A stretch of 37,409 nt of DNA from an uncultured Granulosicoccaceae bacterium (GTDB taxonomy: Bacteria > Pseudomonadota > Gammaproteobacteria > Granulosicoccales > Granulosicoccaceae): NCBI GenBank assembly GCA_937957915.1, contig CALGNZ010000105.1:1-37409 (forward strand), read 5' to 3'. Shown one piece after another: positions 9,184 through 18,691 of the stretch. Within the stretch, counting starts at the first letter, position 1; each line of letters opens with the position of its first letter. The notes beneath the pieces were generated by a model. The model ran no database searches and had not been told where the DNA came from. It worked only from the letters and a program-made list of their open reading frames with translations. Both the position numbers and the translations under genes were made by a program.

Positions 9184-9254
9184 AGACTCTCTGGGTGACC
9201 ACTCAAGGTATGTGTAATTTAATACGCTTGAGCGGTCTTCGGCATACCCAGTCT
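9184..9254. terminator. Long stem between convergent guaD and rne
   Basis: Strong interrupted inverted repeat. The inner arms are GACCACTCAAG (9197-9207) and CTTGAGCGGTC (9227-9237), pairing over 11 positions with one G-U. The outer arms are CTGGGT (9191-9196) and ACCCAG (9246-9251), then AGACT (9184-9188) with AGTCT (9250-9254, partly overlapping). On the plus strand the stem runs into TCTTTT, so it can end guaD transcription; on the minus strand it is a 3' structure just after the rne stop. The rest of the 280-base gap shows nothing clear. Confidence 0.55.
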
Positions 9255-9255
9255 T

Positions 9256-12200
9256 TTAGTTAGACAGTTCCGAGCCCTTGGTTTCTATCTTCTGCATTTT
9301 CACCGATTCGGTAACCGGTTTTTCTGAACTGGCTGGCTCTGGCCTGACAGGTTTTGTTGCGGCTTTACTATCCTGTGCGTTGTCAGTGGCTTTGCTCGCA
9401 AGTGATCTGACTGAACTCTTCAGCTGGCTTGGTTGCTTTGCAGACACTCGGTTGCGCTGACCATTAGCAGCTTCAGTCTTTGCAGAAGTCTCTACCTGTT
9501 GCAGGGTAGATTTTGCACGCGCAGCCGATTCCGATTGCGCGGGTACGTGGGTGGGCATGTCGCGTTTGACGCTGCTGCCTGTGTTTCCTGTACCTGTCGA
9601 TGTGCTGCTGCCAGAACCTGATGACGCAGTACTTGCCTGAGCAGTTCGATTGCCGGTGTCGCCGCGGTTATTGCGCTGCCTTGCCTGTCCCTGTGATGCC
9701 AGGCTGTTAGTGTCATCGCCACTGGTGGGCTTCGCGGTAGCATTACTATCAACATTATTGTTGCCGGACTGTGCAGCGTGGCTACTGCGGGCAGTGGCTG
9801 GAGCCGGTGTGCTGGCCGAGCTGCTGTCAGTAGTTTGCTGGCTGTTGCGCGCAGGCGAGCTTTCACCATTATTGCCGCCACGACCTTTAGCAGCCTGTGG
9901 CCGGGCACTCCGATCTTGAGTGCGTTGACCCTGCGCGTCCTGACCCTGCGCGTCCTGACCTTGAGAGCCCTGACCTTGAGAGCCTTGACCTTGAGAGCCT
10001 CGATCCTGAGAGCCTTGACTTTGAGAGCTGGAGCCTTGAGCACCTTGGCCCGGTGTAGCAGGCGCTTTCACACTTTCGTCGCGAGGGCTCTGGCCCGGCG
10101 CGCTTTCAGCTTTCGCGTTTACATCGCGCTTGCTTTTATCATTATTGCTCTGGCCGTTGTTGCTGTGTGTGGTGTTGCCTTCAGCAGTCTGAGTTTCATC
10201 ACCTGGCTTACGGCGACGTCGACCGTGTCGACCGCGTGGTCCTCTGTTGCCTCTGTTGTCATCGCGTCGGCCTTGTTTGTTTTGCTCCTTGCCGCCGCTC
10301 GGTTGAGTATCAGCCTCTGAGGCTCCGGCATTCGCAGTGGCTTGCGTTGCGGTTTGCACCGCGTTGCTGTCTGCTGATTTTGGAGCGCGCTCGGCAGTTG
10401 CGCCGTTGCTTGCTGTCGAGCCTTGCGCCTTTGTGCCACTCGAACGCTGAGAGGTCGGTCGACTGGCTTGATCAGTGTTGCCCTTGTTTCCTTCGGGTTG
10501 TGTACCTGGAGCCTGACCGCTTCGGGTATGTCGGTCTTGTTGCGGGCTGCGCGGCTGCGACTGCTGGCTGGTTGAGGTTCGCGACTCTTCCGAATGCGCG
10601 CCATTGCTGCCAGCGGTTGAAGTAGCAGTCTGACCGGCATTCTGGCTGGTGCTATCTGCGCTGGAAGCCACATTTGGTGTTGCGCTTGCTGCACTGCCGG
10701 GCAATGCGCTGGCAGCACTGCTTGGCGGTACGCTGGCTGAGCTGGCGGCAGGATTCTCTGATGGTTGCTGGCGGTTGCTCTGCTCGTTTGAACCTTGTTG
10801 CGTCGCCTCTTGCTGTGCGGAGGGCGCCGCAGCGACTTTTGCTGCATTTTCGCGACCGGGTTTGTTTCTGCCATGCAAATCGTTAGCAGTCTCTACCGCG
10901 CTGGCGATATCACGGCTGACTGGCTTCACGCTGGATGGCTTGCCATGATCGTCTGCAGGCCGTGGTGGCTGGGACCGGGTTGCATTGTCCGGCTCGCCAT
11001 TGGCGTTCGCCGACGCAACCTGAGTGTCGGATTCCTGTGGTTTGCGGTTGCGCTGATTGCGATTTCGAGGGTTGCGTGAGCGACCCTGGCCATTGCCTTG
11101 TCTGCCGCGGGTCTGGCGATTGTTATCCTGTGAATTGTCCGCGCCGTTTTGGGTCGGGGCAGCTGCTTTTTGATCGCCGGTGTTTTGCTGAACAGCTGAT
11201 GACGGGTTGGCGCCGTTCAGCGCCTGCTGGTTGCTGCTTTGCTGATTGCCGCTCTGTTGATTATTGCCCTGTTGATTGGTCGAGCGACGTGAATCCGGTT
11301 TGCCATTGCGCTGACGGCCATCGTTGGTAGCTGACTTCTGGCCCTGATCCGACTGATTGGTTCGTTTGTTGTCAGAGCGCGTGTTGCGTCGATTCTGGTT
11401 GTCCTTTTGGTTGCGACCGTTACGACGATTCTGGTCGTTACCCTGACGTCTGCCATCTCTTCTGCCGCCATCTTGCTTCTGACGATTGTTGTTATTGCGA
11501 GTTGCCTGTTTTTCGTCTTTTTCAGCGGTTTTTTCCTGCCCGGAGAAAAATCCGAAAATTCGCGAGAAAAATCCACCGCTCGATGCCACGGCGTTGCTTT
11601 CAGTTTTTACAGCGGGCGGCGGCAGCGGCGAGGGTGGTGCCACCGCCTGTACCGCTGCTGTTTCTGACTCGGCTATTTGCACTTTGTCAGCGGTCGGCGT
11701 GTAAGTGGTGATCTTCTTGGTCGCCAGTTCATGGCTGCCCAGATGAACCGCTTCATGGTCTGTTTCGCTGCTGCGGATTCGTTCAATTTCGTAGTGTGGG
11801 GTGACCAGATTCGTATCTGGAACCAACAGCGCCTGAGCGTTATTGCGCTCCTCTATTTCTCTGACTGCATCGCGTTTTTCGTTGAGCAGGTAAGTTGCGA
11901 CTGCCACCGGCATTTTTATCAGTACGCGGCCTGTGTTTTCTTTCAGTGTCTCTTCTTCAAGCAACCTTAGCAGTTGCAATGCAAGTGACTCAACGGTGCG
12001 GATAGTACCCTGACCAACGCAGCGCGGACATACAATTTCAGTGGTTTCACCGAGTGATGGTCGCAGTCGCTGACGTGACATTTCCATTAAACCGAATCGT
12101 GAAATACGGCCAATCTGAACTCGCGCGCGGTCGAGTTTTGCCACATCTCGCAGGCGGTTCTCAACCAGTCTCTGGTTCTTCGGCGCCATCATGTCGATAT

Positions 12201-13242
12201 AGTCGACGACAACCAGGCCACCGAGATCGCGCAAGCGAAGCTGTCGACCAATTTCATCGCAGGCTTCGAGGTTTGTGTTGGTTGCAGTTTCTTCGATATC
12301 GCTGCCCTTGGTAGCGCGGGCAGAGTTGATATCGATTGAAATCAGCGCTTCCGTATGGTCGATGACGATTGCACCGCCCGAAGGTAAACGTACCTCGCGC
12401 TGGTAGGCTGATTCGATTTGACCTTCGATCTGGTAGCGGCTGAACAACGGCACATCTTCCTGATACATTTTCAGCTTGCGTAAATGCTGAGGCATGTACT
12501 GCGAGATAAAGGTCTGAGCCTGTTCGTAAACCGCTGGTTCATCGATCAGAATTTCGCCGATGTCACCTCGAAAGTAGTCGCGCAGTGCACGGACAATGAC
12601 GTTGCTTTCCTGATAGATAAGCGTTGGGGCAGAGGCTTTACTGCCGGCTTCCCGTATTGCTTCCCAGGTTTTTGCCTGGTAGTCGAGGTCCCATTGTAGT
12701 TCTTCGGCAGTACGACCGACGCCGGCGGTGCGCACGATAATGCCCATGCCGTCAGCGATATCAAGTTCATTCATCGCCGCTTTGAGTTCGCTGCGATCAT
12801 CGCCTTCGATTCGGCGCGATACACCACCGGCACGAGGGTTGTTTGGCATCAGTACCAGAAATCGACCTGCGAGACTGACAAAAGTGGTCAGCGCTGCGCC
12901 TTTGTTACCGCGTTCTTCTTTTTCAATCTGGACAAGTATTTCCTGCCCTTCTTTGATTCCTGCTTTTACGTTAGGTCTGCCGCCACCTTCTTTCATGGCC
13001 GCTTCGCCAAGAAATTCCTTGGCTATTTCTTTAAATGGCAGAAATCCGTGGCGGTCGGCGCCGTAATCAACAAAAGCGGCTTCCAGACTGGGCTCAACTC
13101 GGGTGATTTTCGCCTTGTATATGTTTGATTTTTTTTGTTCTCGTGTCTTGTTCTCTATGTCCAGGTTATCTAGTTTTTGTCCGTCCACTATTGCAACCCG
13201 TAACTCTTCGGGTTGAGTGGCGTTTACCAACATGCGTTTCAT
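9256..13242 (-). CDS. rne: Ribonuclease E
   Basis: Essential endoribonuclease of RNA decay and rRNA/tRNA processing and scaffold of the degradosome. The N-terminus ([22 protein letters not shown]) fixes the ATG at 13240-13242; an upstream frame extension is not conserved. The catalytic half (about 1-510) has the S1 domain, catalytic Asp304 ([13 protein letters not shown]) and Asp347 (VVVDYIDM), and the Zn-link VCPRC (Cys405, Cys408), each one residue from the E. coli position. Residues about 555-568 ([13 protein letters not shown]) match the amphipathic membrane-targeting helix. The remaining roughly 760 residues are low-complexity Ser/Gln/Asn/Gly/Arg and make the protein about 1328 residues, longer than E. 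coli RNase E (1061). I cannot recognise enolase, helicase or PNPase binding motifs in the tail. Confidence 0.97.
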   Translation of the reverse strand: MKRMLVNATQPEELRVAIVDGQKLDNLDIENKTREQKKSNIYKAKITRVEPSLEAAFVDYGADRHGFLPFKEIAKEFLGEAAMKEGGGRPNVKAGIKEGQEILVQIEKEERGNKGAALTTFVSLAGRFLVLMPNNPRAGGVSRRIEGDDRSELKAAMNELDIADGMGIIVRTAGVGRTAEELQWDLDYQAKTWEAIREAGSKASAPTLIYQESNVIVRALRDYFRGDIGEILIDEPAVYEQAQTFISQYMPQHLRKLKMYQEDVPLFSRYQIEGQIESAYQREVRLPSGGAIVIDHTEALISIDINSARATKGSDIEETATNTNLEACDEIGRQLRLRDLGGLVVVDYIDMMAPKNQRLVENRLRDVAKLDRARVQIGRISRFGLMEMSRQRLRPSLGETTEIVCPRCVGQGTIRTVESLALQLLRLLEEETLKENTGRVLIKMPVAVATYLLNEKRDAVREIEERNNAQALLVPDTNLVTPHYEIERIRSSETDHEAVHLGSHELATKKITTYTPTADKVQIAESETAAVQAVAPPSPLPPPAVKTESNAVASSGGFFSRIFGFFSGQEKTAEKDEKQATRNNNNRQKQDGGRRDGRRQGNDQNRRNGRNQKDNQNRRNTRSDNKRTNQSDQGQKSATNDGRQRNGKPDSRRSTNQQGNNQQSGNQQSSNQQALNGANPSSAVQQNTGDQKAAAPTQNGADNSQDNNRQTRGRQGNGQGRSRNPRNRNQRNRKPQESDTQVASANANGEPDNATRSQPPRPADDHGKPSSVKPVSRDIASAVETANDLHGRNKPGRENAAKVAAAPSAQQEATQQGSNEQSNRQQPSENPAASSASVPPSSAASALPGSAASATPNVASSADSTSQNAGQTATSTAGSNGAHSEESRTSTSQQSQPRSPQQDRHTRSGQAPGTQPEGNKGNTDQASRPTSQRSSGTKAQGSTASNGATAERAPKSADSNAVQTATQATANAGASEADTQPSGGKEQNKQGRRDDNRGNRGPRGRHGRRRRKPGDETQTAEGNTTHSNNGQSNNDKSKRDVNAKAESAPGQSPRDESVKAPATPGQGAQGSSSQSQGSQDRGSQGQGSQGQGSQGQDAQGQDAQGQRTQDRSARPQAAKGRGGNNGESSPARNSQQTTDSSSASTPAPATARSSHAAQSGNNNVDSNATAKPTSGDDTNSLASQGQARQRNNRGDTGNRTAQASTASSGSGSSTSTGTGNTGSSVKRDMPTHVPAQSESAARAKSTLQQVETSAKTEAANGQRNRVSAKQPSQLKSSVRSLASKATDNAQDSKAATKPVRPEPASSEKPVTESVKMQKIETKGSELSN
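9926..10030 (-). repeat. Seven 15-bp tandem repeats inside the rne tail
   Basis: Seven consecutive 15-base units (plus-strand forms such as TGACCTTGAGAGCCT) starting at 9926, 9941, 9956, 9971, 9986, 10001 and 10016. They encode a five-residue motif of the form G-S-Q-G-Q / D-A-Q-G-Q in the disordered C-terminal half of RNase E. The units keep the reading frame, so copy-number changes would be tolerated by the protein. The middle copies are nearly identical, which points to recent slippage expansion. Confidence 0.85.
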
Positions 13243-13920
13243 TGAGTTTTTTCGTCCTGTTGTCGGACGGCACACTCTTCATTGGACTATCTGCAATCTT
13301 ATTGTGTCGTGCTGAATTCGCACGCTGATTAATAATTTTGGTCCTTTAGTAAATTAACGGTTCTGCCAGTCGGGCAGACGGTCCATTTTATTCTTTGTGC
13401 CGAACGTATAGCGTTATCGGTTCCGGTCCGGAAACGGTTTGTTCCTTCATCCACTCGCTCCTGCCCACTTGCTTTTAGTCAACGAACTTGTTGATCACTT
13501 TACGAGTGACAAATGTGCGCAGGAGGTCGGGAGGCCCCGGCGGTTATGCCGCGTAGGCCTGAACAAACCTGTCCGGGCTGGACAATGTTTGTTACCCGAT
13601 CCGGTTCCGAAGGTTATTGCTGTAAAAGAGTGCGGGCGCTCAATTTATACTGCTTACCTGTGAAATATCCTGCGTGGCGATTTTTGACGCAGCAGGGGCA
13701 GGCGCACTACAGTGATTCTGAGCAATCCACGAGCAGTTACATTCGGAGGTTACGCTCAGAATTGCCGATGCAACAAAAAGAAGTGCTAGGCGCGGTCTGG
13801 CGGGATCGAGTAACGTAGATCTGTGTTTCAGGGCGGCCGGAGTCTGAAGTTTTCCTTCGCCCTTACCGGTAATATAGCAGTCAATCGAAGCTGCTTCAAA
13901 CTGACTTGGAAGAATTTATC
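13243..13920. promoter_or_regulatory. Divergent rne/rluC intergenic region with structured rne leader
   Basis: About 680 bases without a credible gene. Reading toward rne, three hairpins precede the start codon: TCTGCC/GGCAGA (13362-13378), CGTGC/GCACG (13308-13324) and CGTCC/GGACG (13253-13269). The last contains the only purine-rich AGGA near the rne start in its proximal arm, so it could mask the ribosome site. A near-palindrome around CCGG repeats lies at about 13420-13438. E. coli rne has a long leader that RNase E itself targets for feedback, and this arrangement is reminiscent of it. A TATACT at 13646-13651 may be a -10 for rluC but its -35 is poor. Confidence 0.5.
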
Positions 13921-14880
13921 ATGCCGGGGACGCCGGAACAATTTCACAAGGTGCGATATGTCTCAGTTACCGCCGATCAGAATGGGCAGCGCATTGATAA
14001 CTTTTTGATGGGTTTGTTAAAAACCGTTCCGCGCAGTCTGGTCTATCGGCTGCTTCGCACCGGGCAGGTCAGAGTAAACAAAGGAAGGGTGAAACCGTCG
14101 CGTAAGCTGATCGATGGCGACGTCGTTCGCGTGCCACCCGTAACCTTGGCAGACGACAAAGTATTGCATTTACCTGTGTCGCTGCTGGAGCAGGCTGAAA
14201 AAAGTGTCATGCACAACTGCGACAACTGGATAGTAATCAACAAGCCGCCCGGACTGGCTGTGCACGGTGGTAGCGGGGTTAAGTTTGGTGTGGTTGATCT
14301 GCTGCAAAGAGTTTTCGACGATGACCGCATTAACCTGGTTCATCGTCTGGATCGAGAAACCAGCGGATGCCTTGTGTTGGCTAAAAACCGACTGGCGGCA
14401 GTTCACTTTCAGCAGTCTCTGAAAGACGATAACGTGCAAAAACAATATGTTGCGTTGCTGGGTGGAGCAATCTCTGAGCCCAGTAAGGTTGACGCACCGT
14501 TACGCAAGACAGGTGAGCCGGACAGCGGTGATCGTATGGTGCAGGTTGATCGTGAAGGAGGTAAATCGGCGCTGAGTCTGTTTAGTCCGCGACGTACAGG
14601 CGTGCACTGCTCGCTGGTTGATATCGAAATCAAGACTGGTCGAACGCATCAGATCAGGGTGCACTCGGCATTTCTGGGTCATTCGGTTGTCGGTGATGAC
14701 CGCTACGGTGATCGCAAGGTAAACCGTTGGGCGTCGTCACTTGATCTGAAGCGCATGTGTCTGCATGCCGCCTCGATCGAGTTCCCGCAAATGCCGGACA
14801 CGGCTTCAGGCGAGGCAGGGCGACACAGGTTTTTCTGTGAAGAAGACAGCGATTGGCTGGAATTTACCGATAAGCCCTGA
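13921..14880 (+). CDS. rluC: 23S rRNA pseudouridine synthase C
   Basis: Makes pseudouridines at positions 955, 2504 and 2580 of 23S rRNA in E. coli. It has an N-terminal S4 RNA-binding domain (about 18-75, QRIDNFLMGLLKTVPRSLVYRLLRTG region) and the RluA-family catalytic signature HRLDRETSG with Asp144, then the late motifs GRTHQIRVH and VVGDDRYG. The ATG at 13921 is chosen because GGAAGA (13908-13913) sits seven bases upstream; a TTG at 13906 in frame has no such site. Divergent placement next to rne is conserved in many gammaproteobacteria. Confidence 0.94.
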   Translation: MPGTPEQFHKVRYVSVTADQNGQRIDNFLMGLLKTVPRSLVYRLLRTGQVRVNKGRVKPSRKLIDGDVVRVPPVTLADDKVLHLPVSLLEQAEKSVMHNCDNWIVINKPPGLAVHGGSGVKFGVVDLLQRVFDDDRINLVHRLDRETSGCLVLAKNRLAAVHFQQSLKDDNVQKQYVALLGGAISEPSKVDAPLRKTGEPDSGDRMVQVDREGGKSALSLFSPRRTGVHCSLVDIEIKTGRTHQIRVHSAFLGHSVVGDDRYGDRKVNRWASSLDLKRMCLHAASIEFPQMPDTASGEAGRHRFFCEEDSDWLEFTDKP

Positions 14881-15248
14881 TTGGCTCCGGTTTGATGTAC
14901 TGCAGGTGGTCCTGAACAGGAAAGTGATGCCTGTCAGGTCGCGCGTTTTTCAATAAATCAGGCTTGATCAAGCGGCTCCTTTTCGATGAATTGATCGCAA
15001 TGCCTTACCGGATGGCGCGTTTCCCTGGCAATCGCCTGTTTTCAGAAGCAGTGTCAGGGATTTGAGGCCTGTCCGCCCTGTGCCGTCCGTGACCATCGAG
15101 GTTTACCGGCAGTTGCCAGAGGGATCGATGAGGCGGCGGGGTACGGCAGTTGCATTCACCTTCGGATCACACTTGTGGTTGCTATTTTCATCCTGCACCA
15201 CATGTCTACCATCTGATTCCTAACGCCTAAACGCGCAGGTGACACTTC
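14881..15248 (+). other. rluC-sppA intergenic region, no supported gene
   Basis: About 370 bases. One plus-strand frame is open from about 14995 to 15216 but has no ATG, GTG or TTG start and no motif I recognise. In Pseudomonas a HAD-like hydrolase gene lies between rluC and sppA; it is absent here. The last bases hold the sppA ribosome site AGGTGA (15237-15242). Confidence 0.5.
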
Positions 15249-16286
15249 GTGCAAGACAATAGAAACTATCCGCCAGAGCAATACCCGATGAATAACGACC
15301 AGCGATGGACACAAGGGGAGCGAGTCCGGCACGATCGACCGTCAGAACGCAGGCCTGGATGGGAGCGCAGCATTATTGAGAAGCTGGCCACCGAATCGCT
15401 GAAGGAACAAAAACGCGCTCGTCGCTGGGGAATTTTCTTCAAGTTACTTGGCTTTGGCTATCTGGCGGCCGTGATGTTACTGGCGTTTGGTAAAGGGCTG
15501 TTTCAATGGCCTGGATCTATGGACGAAAAGCACACAGCCATTGTTGACGTCAGCGGGCCAATTGCCAGTGGCGAGCCTGCCAGTGCTGATCGAATTGTGG
15601 CTGGTGTTAAGGCCGCGTTTGAAGATGAATCAACCGCGGGCATTATTCTGCGGATAAACAGCCCTGGTGGTAGTCCGGTTCAATCGGGCCGGGTGTTCGA
15701 TGAGGTGAGGCGATTGCGTGAAGAGCATCCTGACACGCCACTCTACGCCGTCATCGAGGATCTGTCCGCATCTGGTGGTTATTACATCGCAGCATCTGCT
15801 GAGAAAATCTATGCCGACAAAGGCAGTCTGGTCGGGTCGATCGGTGTCAGAAGCGGCGGTTTCGGGTTTGTTGGCACGATGGATAAACTCGGCGTTGAAA
15901 GAAGACTGATCACGTCGGGTAATAACAAAGCCTTTCTCGACCCGTTCTCCCCGGTCAAGGCAGATGAGGTTGCGCACATGGAAACATTGCTCGAAGATAT
16001 CCATCAGCAATTCAAATCGGCTGTCAGAGAGGGACGTGGTGAAGCGCTGAGCGACGACCCGGCCATCTTCAGTGGTCTTATCTGGACCGGTGAGCAGGCG
16101 GTAGAGAACGGGCTGGTGGACGGGCTTGGCAGCGAGATGACCGTTGCACGGGACATCTTTGAGGCGGAAAAGCTGGTTAACTTTACCCCTGCCGAAAATC
16201 TGTTAACGCAGCTAACGGGTGGAGTTGGTGTTAGCGTGGCAAAGCGCCTTCTGACCGAATTGAGCACGATACGCGTCGGCGAATAG
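15249..16286 (+). CDS. sppA: SppA-type signal peptide peptidase (S49, short form)
   Basis: Membrane-bound serine protease thought to degrade cleaved signal peptides and other membrane peptides. The 345-residue single-domain form has a cytoplasmic polar N-terminus, one TM helix (about 61-81) and an S49 domain (about 95-300). The Ser/Lys dyad is visible: Ser175 in DLSASGGYYIA and Lys227 in TSGNNKAFLDPF, 52 residues apart as in Bacillus SppA (Ser147/Lys199). The GTG at 15249 is used because AGGTGA lies six bases upstream; an ATG 13 codons in is an alternative. Confidence 0.9.
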   Translation: MQDNRNYPPEQYPMNNDQRWTQGERVRHDRPSERRPGWERSIIEKLATESLKEQKRARRWGIFFKLLGFGYLAAVMLLAFGKGLFQWPGSMDEKHTAIVDVSGPIASGEPASADRIVAGVKAAFEDESTAGIILRINSPGGSPVQSGRVFDEVRRLREEHPDTPLYAVIEDLSASGGYYIAASAEKIYADKGSLVGSIGVRSGGFGFVGTMDKLGVERRLITSGNNKAFLDPFSPVKADEVAHMETLLEDIHQQFKSAVREGRGEALSDDPAIFSGLIWTGEQAVENGLVDGLGSEMTVARDIFEAEKLVNFTPAENLLTQLTGGVGVSVAKRLLTELSTIRVGE

Positions 16287-16298
16287 CGCCAGCGTATA

Positions 16299-16330
16299 CC
16301 CGTTTACCGTCCGTAAAGCCGGTAGACGGG
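16299..16330 (+). terminator. Hairpin after sppA
   Basis: CCCGTTTACCG (16299-16309) pairs with CGGTAGACGGG (16320-16330) over 11 positions with one wobble and a 10-base loop. It begins 12 bases after the sppA stop. No T-run follows, so it may be a factor-dependent terminator or an RNA-stabilising 3' hairpin. Confidence 0.45.
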
Positions 16331-16364
16331 CATGCCACTCGTCTGGTGGCCTCGCAACTCGATG

Positions 16365-16393
16365 TGTCGTTGCGCTTATATCTGCGTTAAAAT
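16365..16393 (+). promoter_or_regulatory. Possible promoter upstream of tsaE
   Basis: A TAAAAT hexamer (16388-16393) preceded at 17 bases by a weak TGTCGT (16365-16370), about 50 bases before the tsaE ATG and just after the sppA hairpin. Placement is sensible; the -35 match is poor. Confidence 0.25.
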
Positions 16394-16443
16394 TAGCGGC
16401 TTTGAACGCATGACTTTACCCGGCAATCTCTGGTCGGGTCAGC

Positions 16444-16968
16444 ATGCCTGACAGGCTGCTTCCCTCAGTAATGACTGAACGCAAAACCCACACAAACAGT
16501 GAAATCGTTAACACGTCCGTTGTTTGCGGAGAAGCGGCGATGGACGAGGCTGGCAGGGCACTGGCGAGAACGTTGATAGCCGGTGGCAAACTGGCTGGCA
16601 CGGTGATTTTTCTTAGTGGTGACCTCGGTGCCGGAAAAACGACTTTTTGCCGTGGGTTTATTCGAGAATGCGGGGTCACGGATCACATCAAAAGCCCTAC
16701 GTATACACTGCTTGAGCAATATCCGACCAGCCACGCTCGTATCTGTCACCTGGATCTGTATCGAATTGCAGATGCTGAGGAGCTGGAGTTTGTTGGCTTT
16801 CGCGAATTGCTTGAAGAGGAGGCGTGCCTGCTAATCGAGTGGCCGGAGCGTGTTGCCGAGATCGACCCGCTGGCAACGATACGCCTGGATATCTCACATA
16901 TTGATCAGTCTTCGCGGCAACTGAGCATTCAGTCGTCGGAGAGCCTCCCGGAAATACCAGTACCTTGA
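16444..16968 (+). CDS. tsaE: TsaE, ATPase for tRNA t6A synthesis
   Basis: ATPase partner of TsaB and TsaD in making N6-threonylcarbamoyladenosine at position 37 of ANN-decoding tRNAs. The 174 residues contain Walker A GDLGAGKTTFCRGF (59-72), SPTYTLLEQY (84-93), HLDLYRI (102-108) and LIEWPERV, the standard TsaE order. ATG 16444 and ATG 16471 are both possible; the earlier one has a GGTCGGGT stretch upstream. In E. coli tsaE precedes amiB, and an AmiC/AmiB amidase follows here too after a 264-base gap in which I see no gene. Confidence 0.93.
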   Translation: MPDRLLPSVMTERKTHTNSEIVNTSVVCGEAAMDEAGRALARTLIAGGKLAGTVIFLSGDLGAGKTTFCRGFIRECGVTDHIKSPTYTLLEQYPTSHARICHLDLYRIADAEELEFVGFRELLEEEACLLIEWPERVAEIDPLATIRLDISHIDQSSRQLSIQSSESLPEIPVP

Positions 16969-17232
16969 AGCACCGCGGCCAGTACTGACAGCCTGACAGT
17001 AAAGAGTCGGACATAGGAGCCTTGCCGAATGCGTACCAGGCTTCCCGTGATAACCGGCGATAATATGAAACGTAAATTACCGACTGGTTAGTCAAGAGCC
17101 TTGTGCCATATTGGTTCTTTAGTTAATCCGCCACGATTGCTAACGTAAGGGTAAGTGACTGCGTAGGACATGCGCTCGCGATAGTGTAATAGAAATGTTA
17201 CAGTAAGATAAAACTCTGTTACAGGTCGATCA

Positions 17233-18456
17233 GTGTCTACTCCCTTCGATAGCAAGCGCAGGCGGTTTCTAAACTTGTCTGGACACACGTTGTGCGCCAG
17301 CACCGGTTTGCTGTTAGCTCTGCCAAAATCTGCCACAGCGGCGCAGACTCAAGTGATGGGTGTGCACTTCCATGAAGATCGCGGGCGCATGAAAATGCAC
17401 CTCGATATCGACTCCATTCCGGCTTCGTTCAAAGTGTTCAAGCTGGAGAACCCGGATCGAGTTGTGATCGATCTTGAATCCAGCCGGATTTCCACTTTGC
17501 TTTCGCGCGAACTCAGGGCGCGTGGTACTGTCCGGCGCATCCGATATGGCAAACGCAATCATGACGATTTGCGGATTGTGCTCGATGTGAATGGCAAGCC
17601 GGCGGATGTCAGTGGCCGCACCTACGAGTTCAAAGGCACTTCGCGCAAGCGGTTAGTTGTTGATTTGGGCATGAAGCCGCTGACTGCAAAAGAAGCAGAC
17701 AAGCCGGTTGATGCGGCCGATCTGCGCGATATCGTTATCGCCATTGACGCCGGTCATGGTGGAAAAGACCCGGGGGCGATCGGTCATTTGCGCACCCAGG
17801 AAAAAGAAATAACGCTGAGCGTTGCGCGAGAACTGGCCAAAAGGCTGCGCCGCCGAAAGGGTTTCAAGCCTGTGCTGATCCGCGATGCGGATCGCTACCT
17901 CGCGCTACAGGAGCGAGTCAGGCGAGCTCGCAGCAGCCGCGCAGACTTTCTCGTATCTATTCACGCTGATGCGTTCCCCGATCGCACGGCTCGTGGGTCG
18001 TCCGTCTTTGCGTTGTCCACCAGAGGGGCCAGCTCCAAAGCTGCCGAGGTGCTAGCCGAAACGGAGAATCAGGCTGACAAGTTGTTTGGTGAAATCTCCG
18101 TCAGTGACAGCAGTGCGGCACTGTCGCGCACGCTGATCGATCTGGCGCAAAATGCAGTGCTTGAATCCAGCATCGAATGCGGCAGTGTGATGCTCAAACA
18201 TTTGGGGAAAATCAATCCGTTGCACAAGTCCACGGTAGAGCAGGCGGGTTTTGCCATTCTGCGTGCGCCGGATGTTCCATCGATACTGGTAGAGACTGCG
18301 TTTATTTCAAACCCGCGTGAAGAGCGAAAGCTCAGGTCGCGATCGCATCAGCGTAAGTTAGCCAATGCGCTGGCTGACGGGGTGGTTGAATATTTTATGG
18401 CCAATGCGCCACCGGACACTGTAATCGCCAGCCATATCAACAAGACACGCGGCTGA
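17233..18456 (+). CDS. amiC: Tat-exported N-acetylmuramoyl-L-alanine amidase (AmiC/AmiB type)
   Basis: Periplasmic zinc amidase that cleaves septal peptidoglycan so daughter cells can separate. The GTG start (AGGT six bases upstream) gives a twin-arginine signal, KRRRFLN at residues 8-14, then a hydrophobic stretch. An AMIN domain (about 40-148) targets the septum, and the Amidase_3 domain (about 167-395) has Zn ligands H175 (DAGHGG), E190 and H244 (SIHADAF) and catalytic E354 (VETAFISN). The segment about 277-320 matches the regulatory helix that EnvC/NlpD-type activators displace. There is no LysM domain. The gene is E. coli amiC-like by Tat signal but amiB-like by its place after tsaE. Confidence 0.9.
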   Translation: MSTPFDSKRRRFLNLSGHTLCASTGLLLALPKSATAAQTQVMGVHFHEDRGRMKMHLDIDSIPASFKVFKLENPDRVVIDLESSRISTLLSRELRARGTVRRIRYGKRNHDDLRIVLDVNGKPADVSGRTYEFKGTSRKRLVVDLGMKPLTAKEADKPVDAADLRDIVIAIDAGHGGKDPGAIGHLRTQEKEITLSVARELAKRLRRRKGFKPVLIRDADRYLALQERVRRARSSRADFLVSIHADAFPDRTARGSSVFALSTRGASSKAAEVLAETENQADKLFGEISVSDSSAALSRTLIDLAQNAVLESSIECGSVMLKHLGKINPLHKSTVEQAGFAILRAPDVPSILVETAFISNPREERKLRSRSHQRKLANALADGVVEYFMANAPPDTVIASHINKTRG

Positions 18457-18602
18457 GTGTTCACAGACCGTTGTCTCGATTAACCGCTTTCTTCAACGTG
18501 TGGCTTTGATTCAGTCAGCAGTGTCTCAGAGCGGCATTCATCGGGCGACATTTGAAGAGCCGTTTGTAGTGTGCGGCCAGGTAATATACTGAATCCTGAA
18601 AC

Positions 18603-18630
18603 GACAATCGGCTCTTGCGAGCCGATTGTC
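18603..18630. terminator. Bidirectional terminator hairpin between amiC and TAXI gene
   Basis: Perfect 12-bp stem GACAATCGGCTC (18603-18614) and GAGCCGATTGTC (18619-18630) with a TTGC loop. It lies between two convergent genes, followed on the plus strand by a T-rich stretch (TGTTCCTGTTT) and on the minus strand by GTTTC. It probably serves both directions. Confidence 0.65.
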
Positions 18631-18691
18631 TGTTCCTGTTTGAAGCGCTATGGCAGCCCGCTGCTCAGGGCGACACTTCAGCCGAAAACAC

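Noticed and set aside
9278..11970. Many plus-strand and alternative minus-strand open frames across rne
   Set aside because: They are shadows of the long repetitive rne coding frame, which is unambiguous by homology.
13439..13818. Two plus-strand open frames upstream of rluC
   Set aside because: No recognisable protein features, and they cover the rne leader and rluC promoter region.
14995..15216. Open frame with several cysteines between rluC and sppA, considered as a decayed gene
   Set aside because: No start codon, the cysteine spacing does not fit a Rieske or zinc motif, and no homology is recognisable.
18603..18630. Perfect palindrome considered as a recombination or att site
   Set aside because: Its place between convergent genes and its short loop fit a bidirectional terminator; no integrase or flanking duplication is seen.
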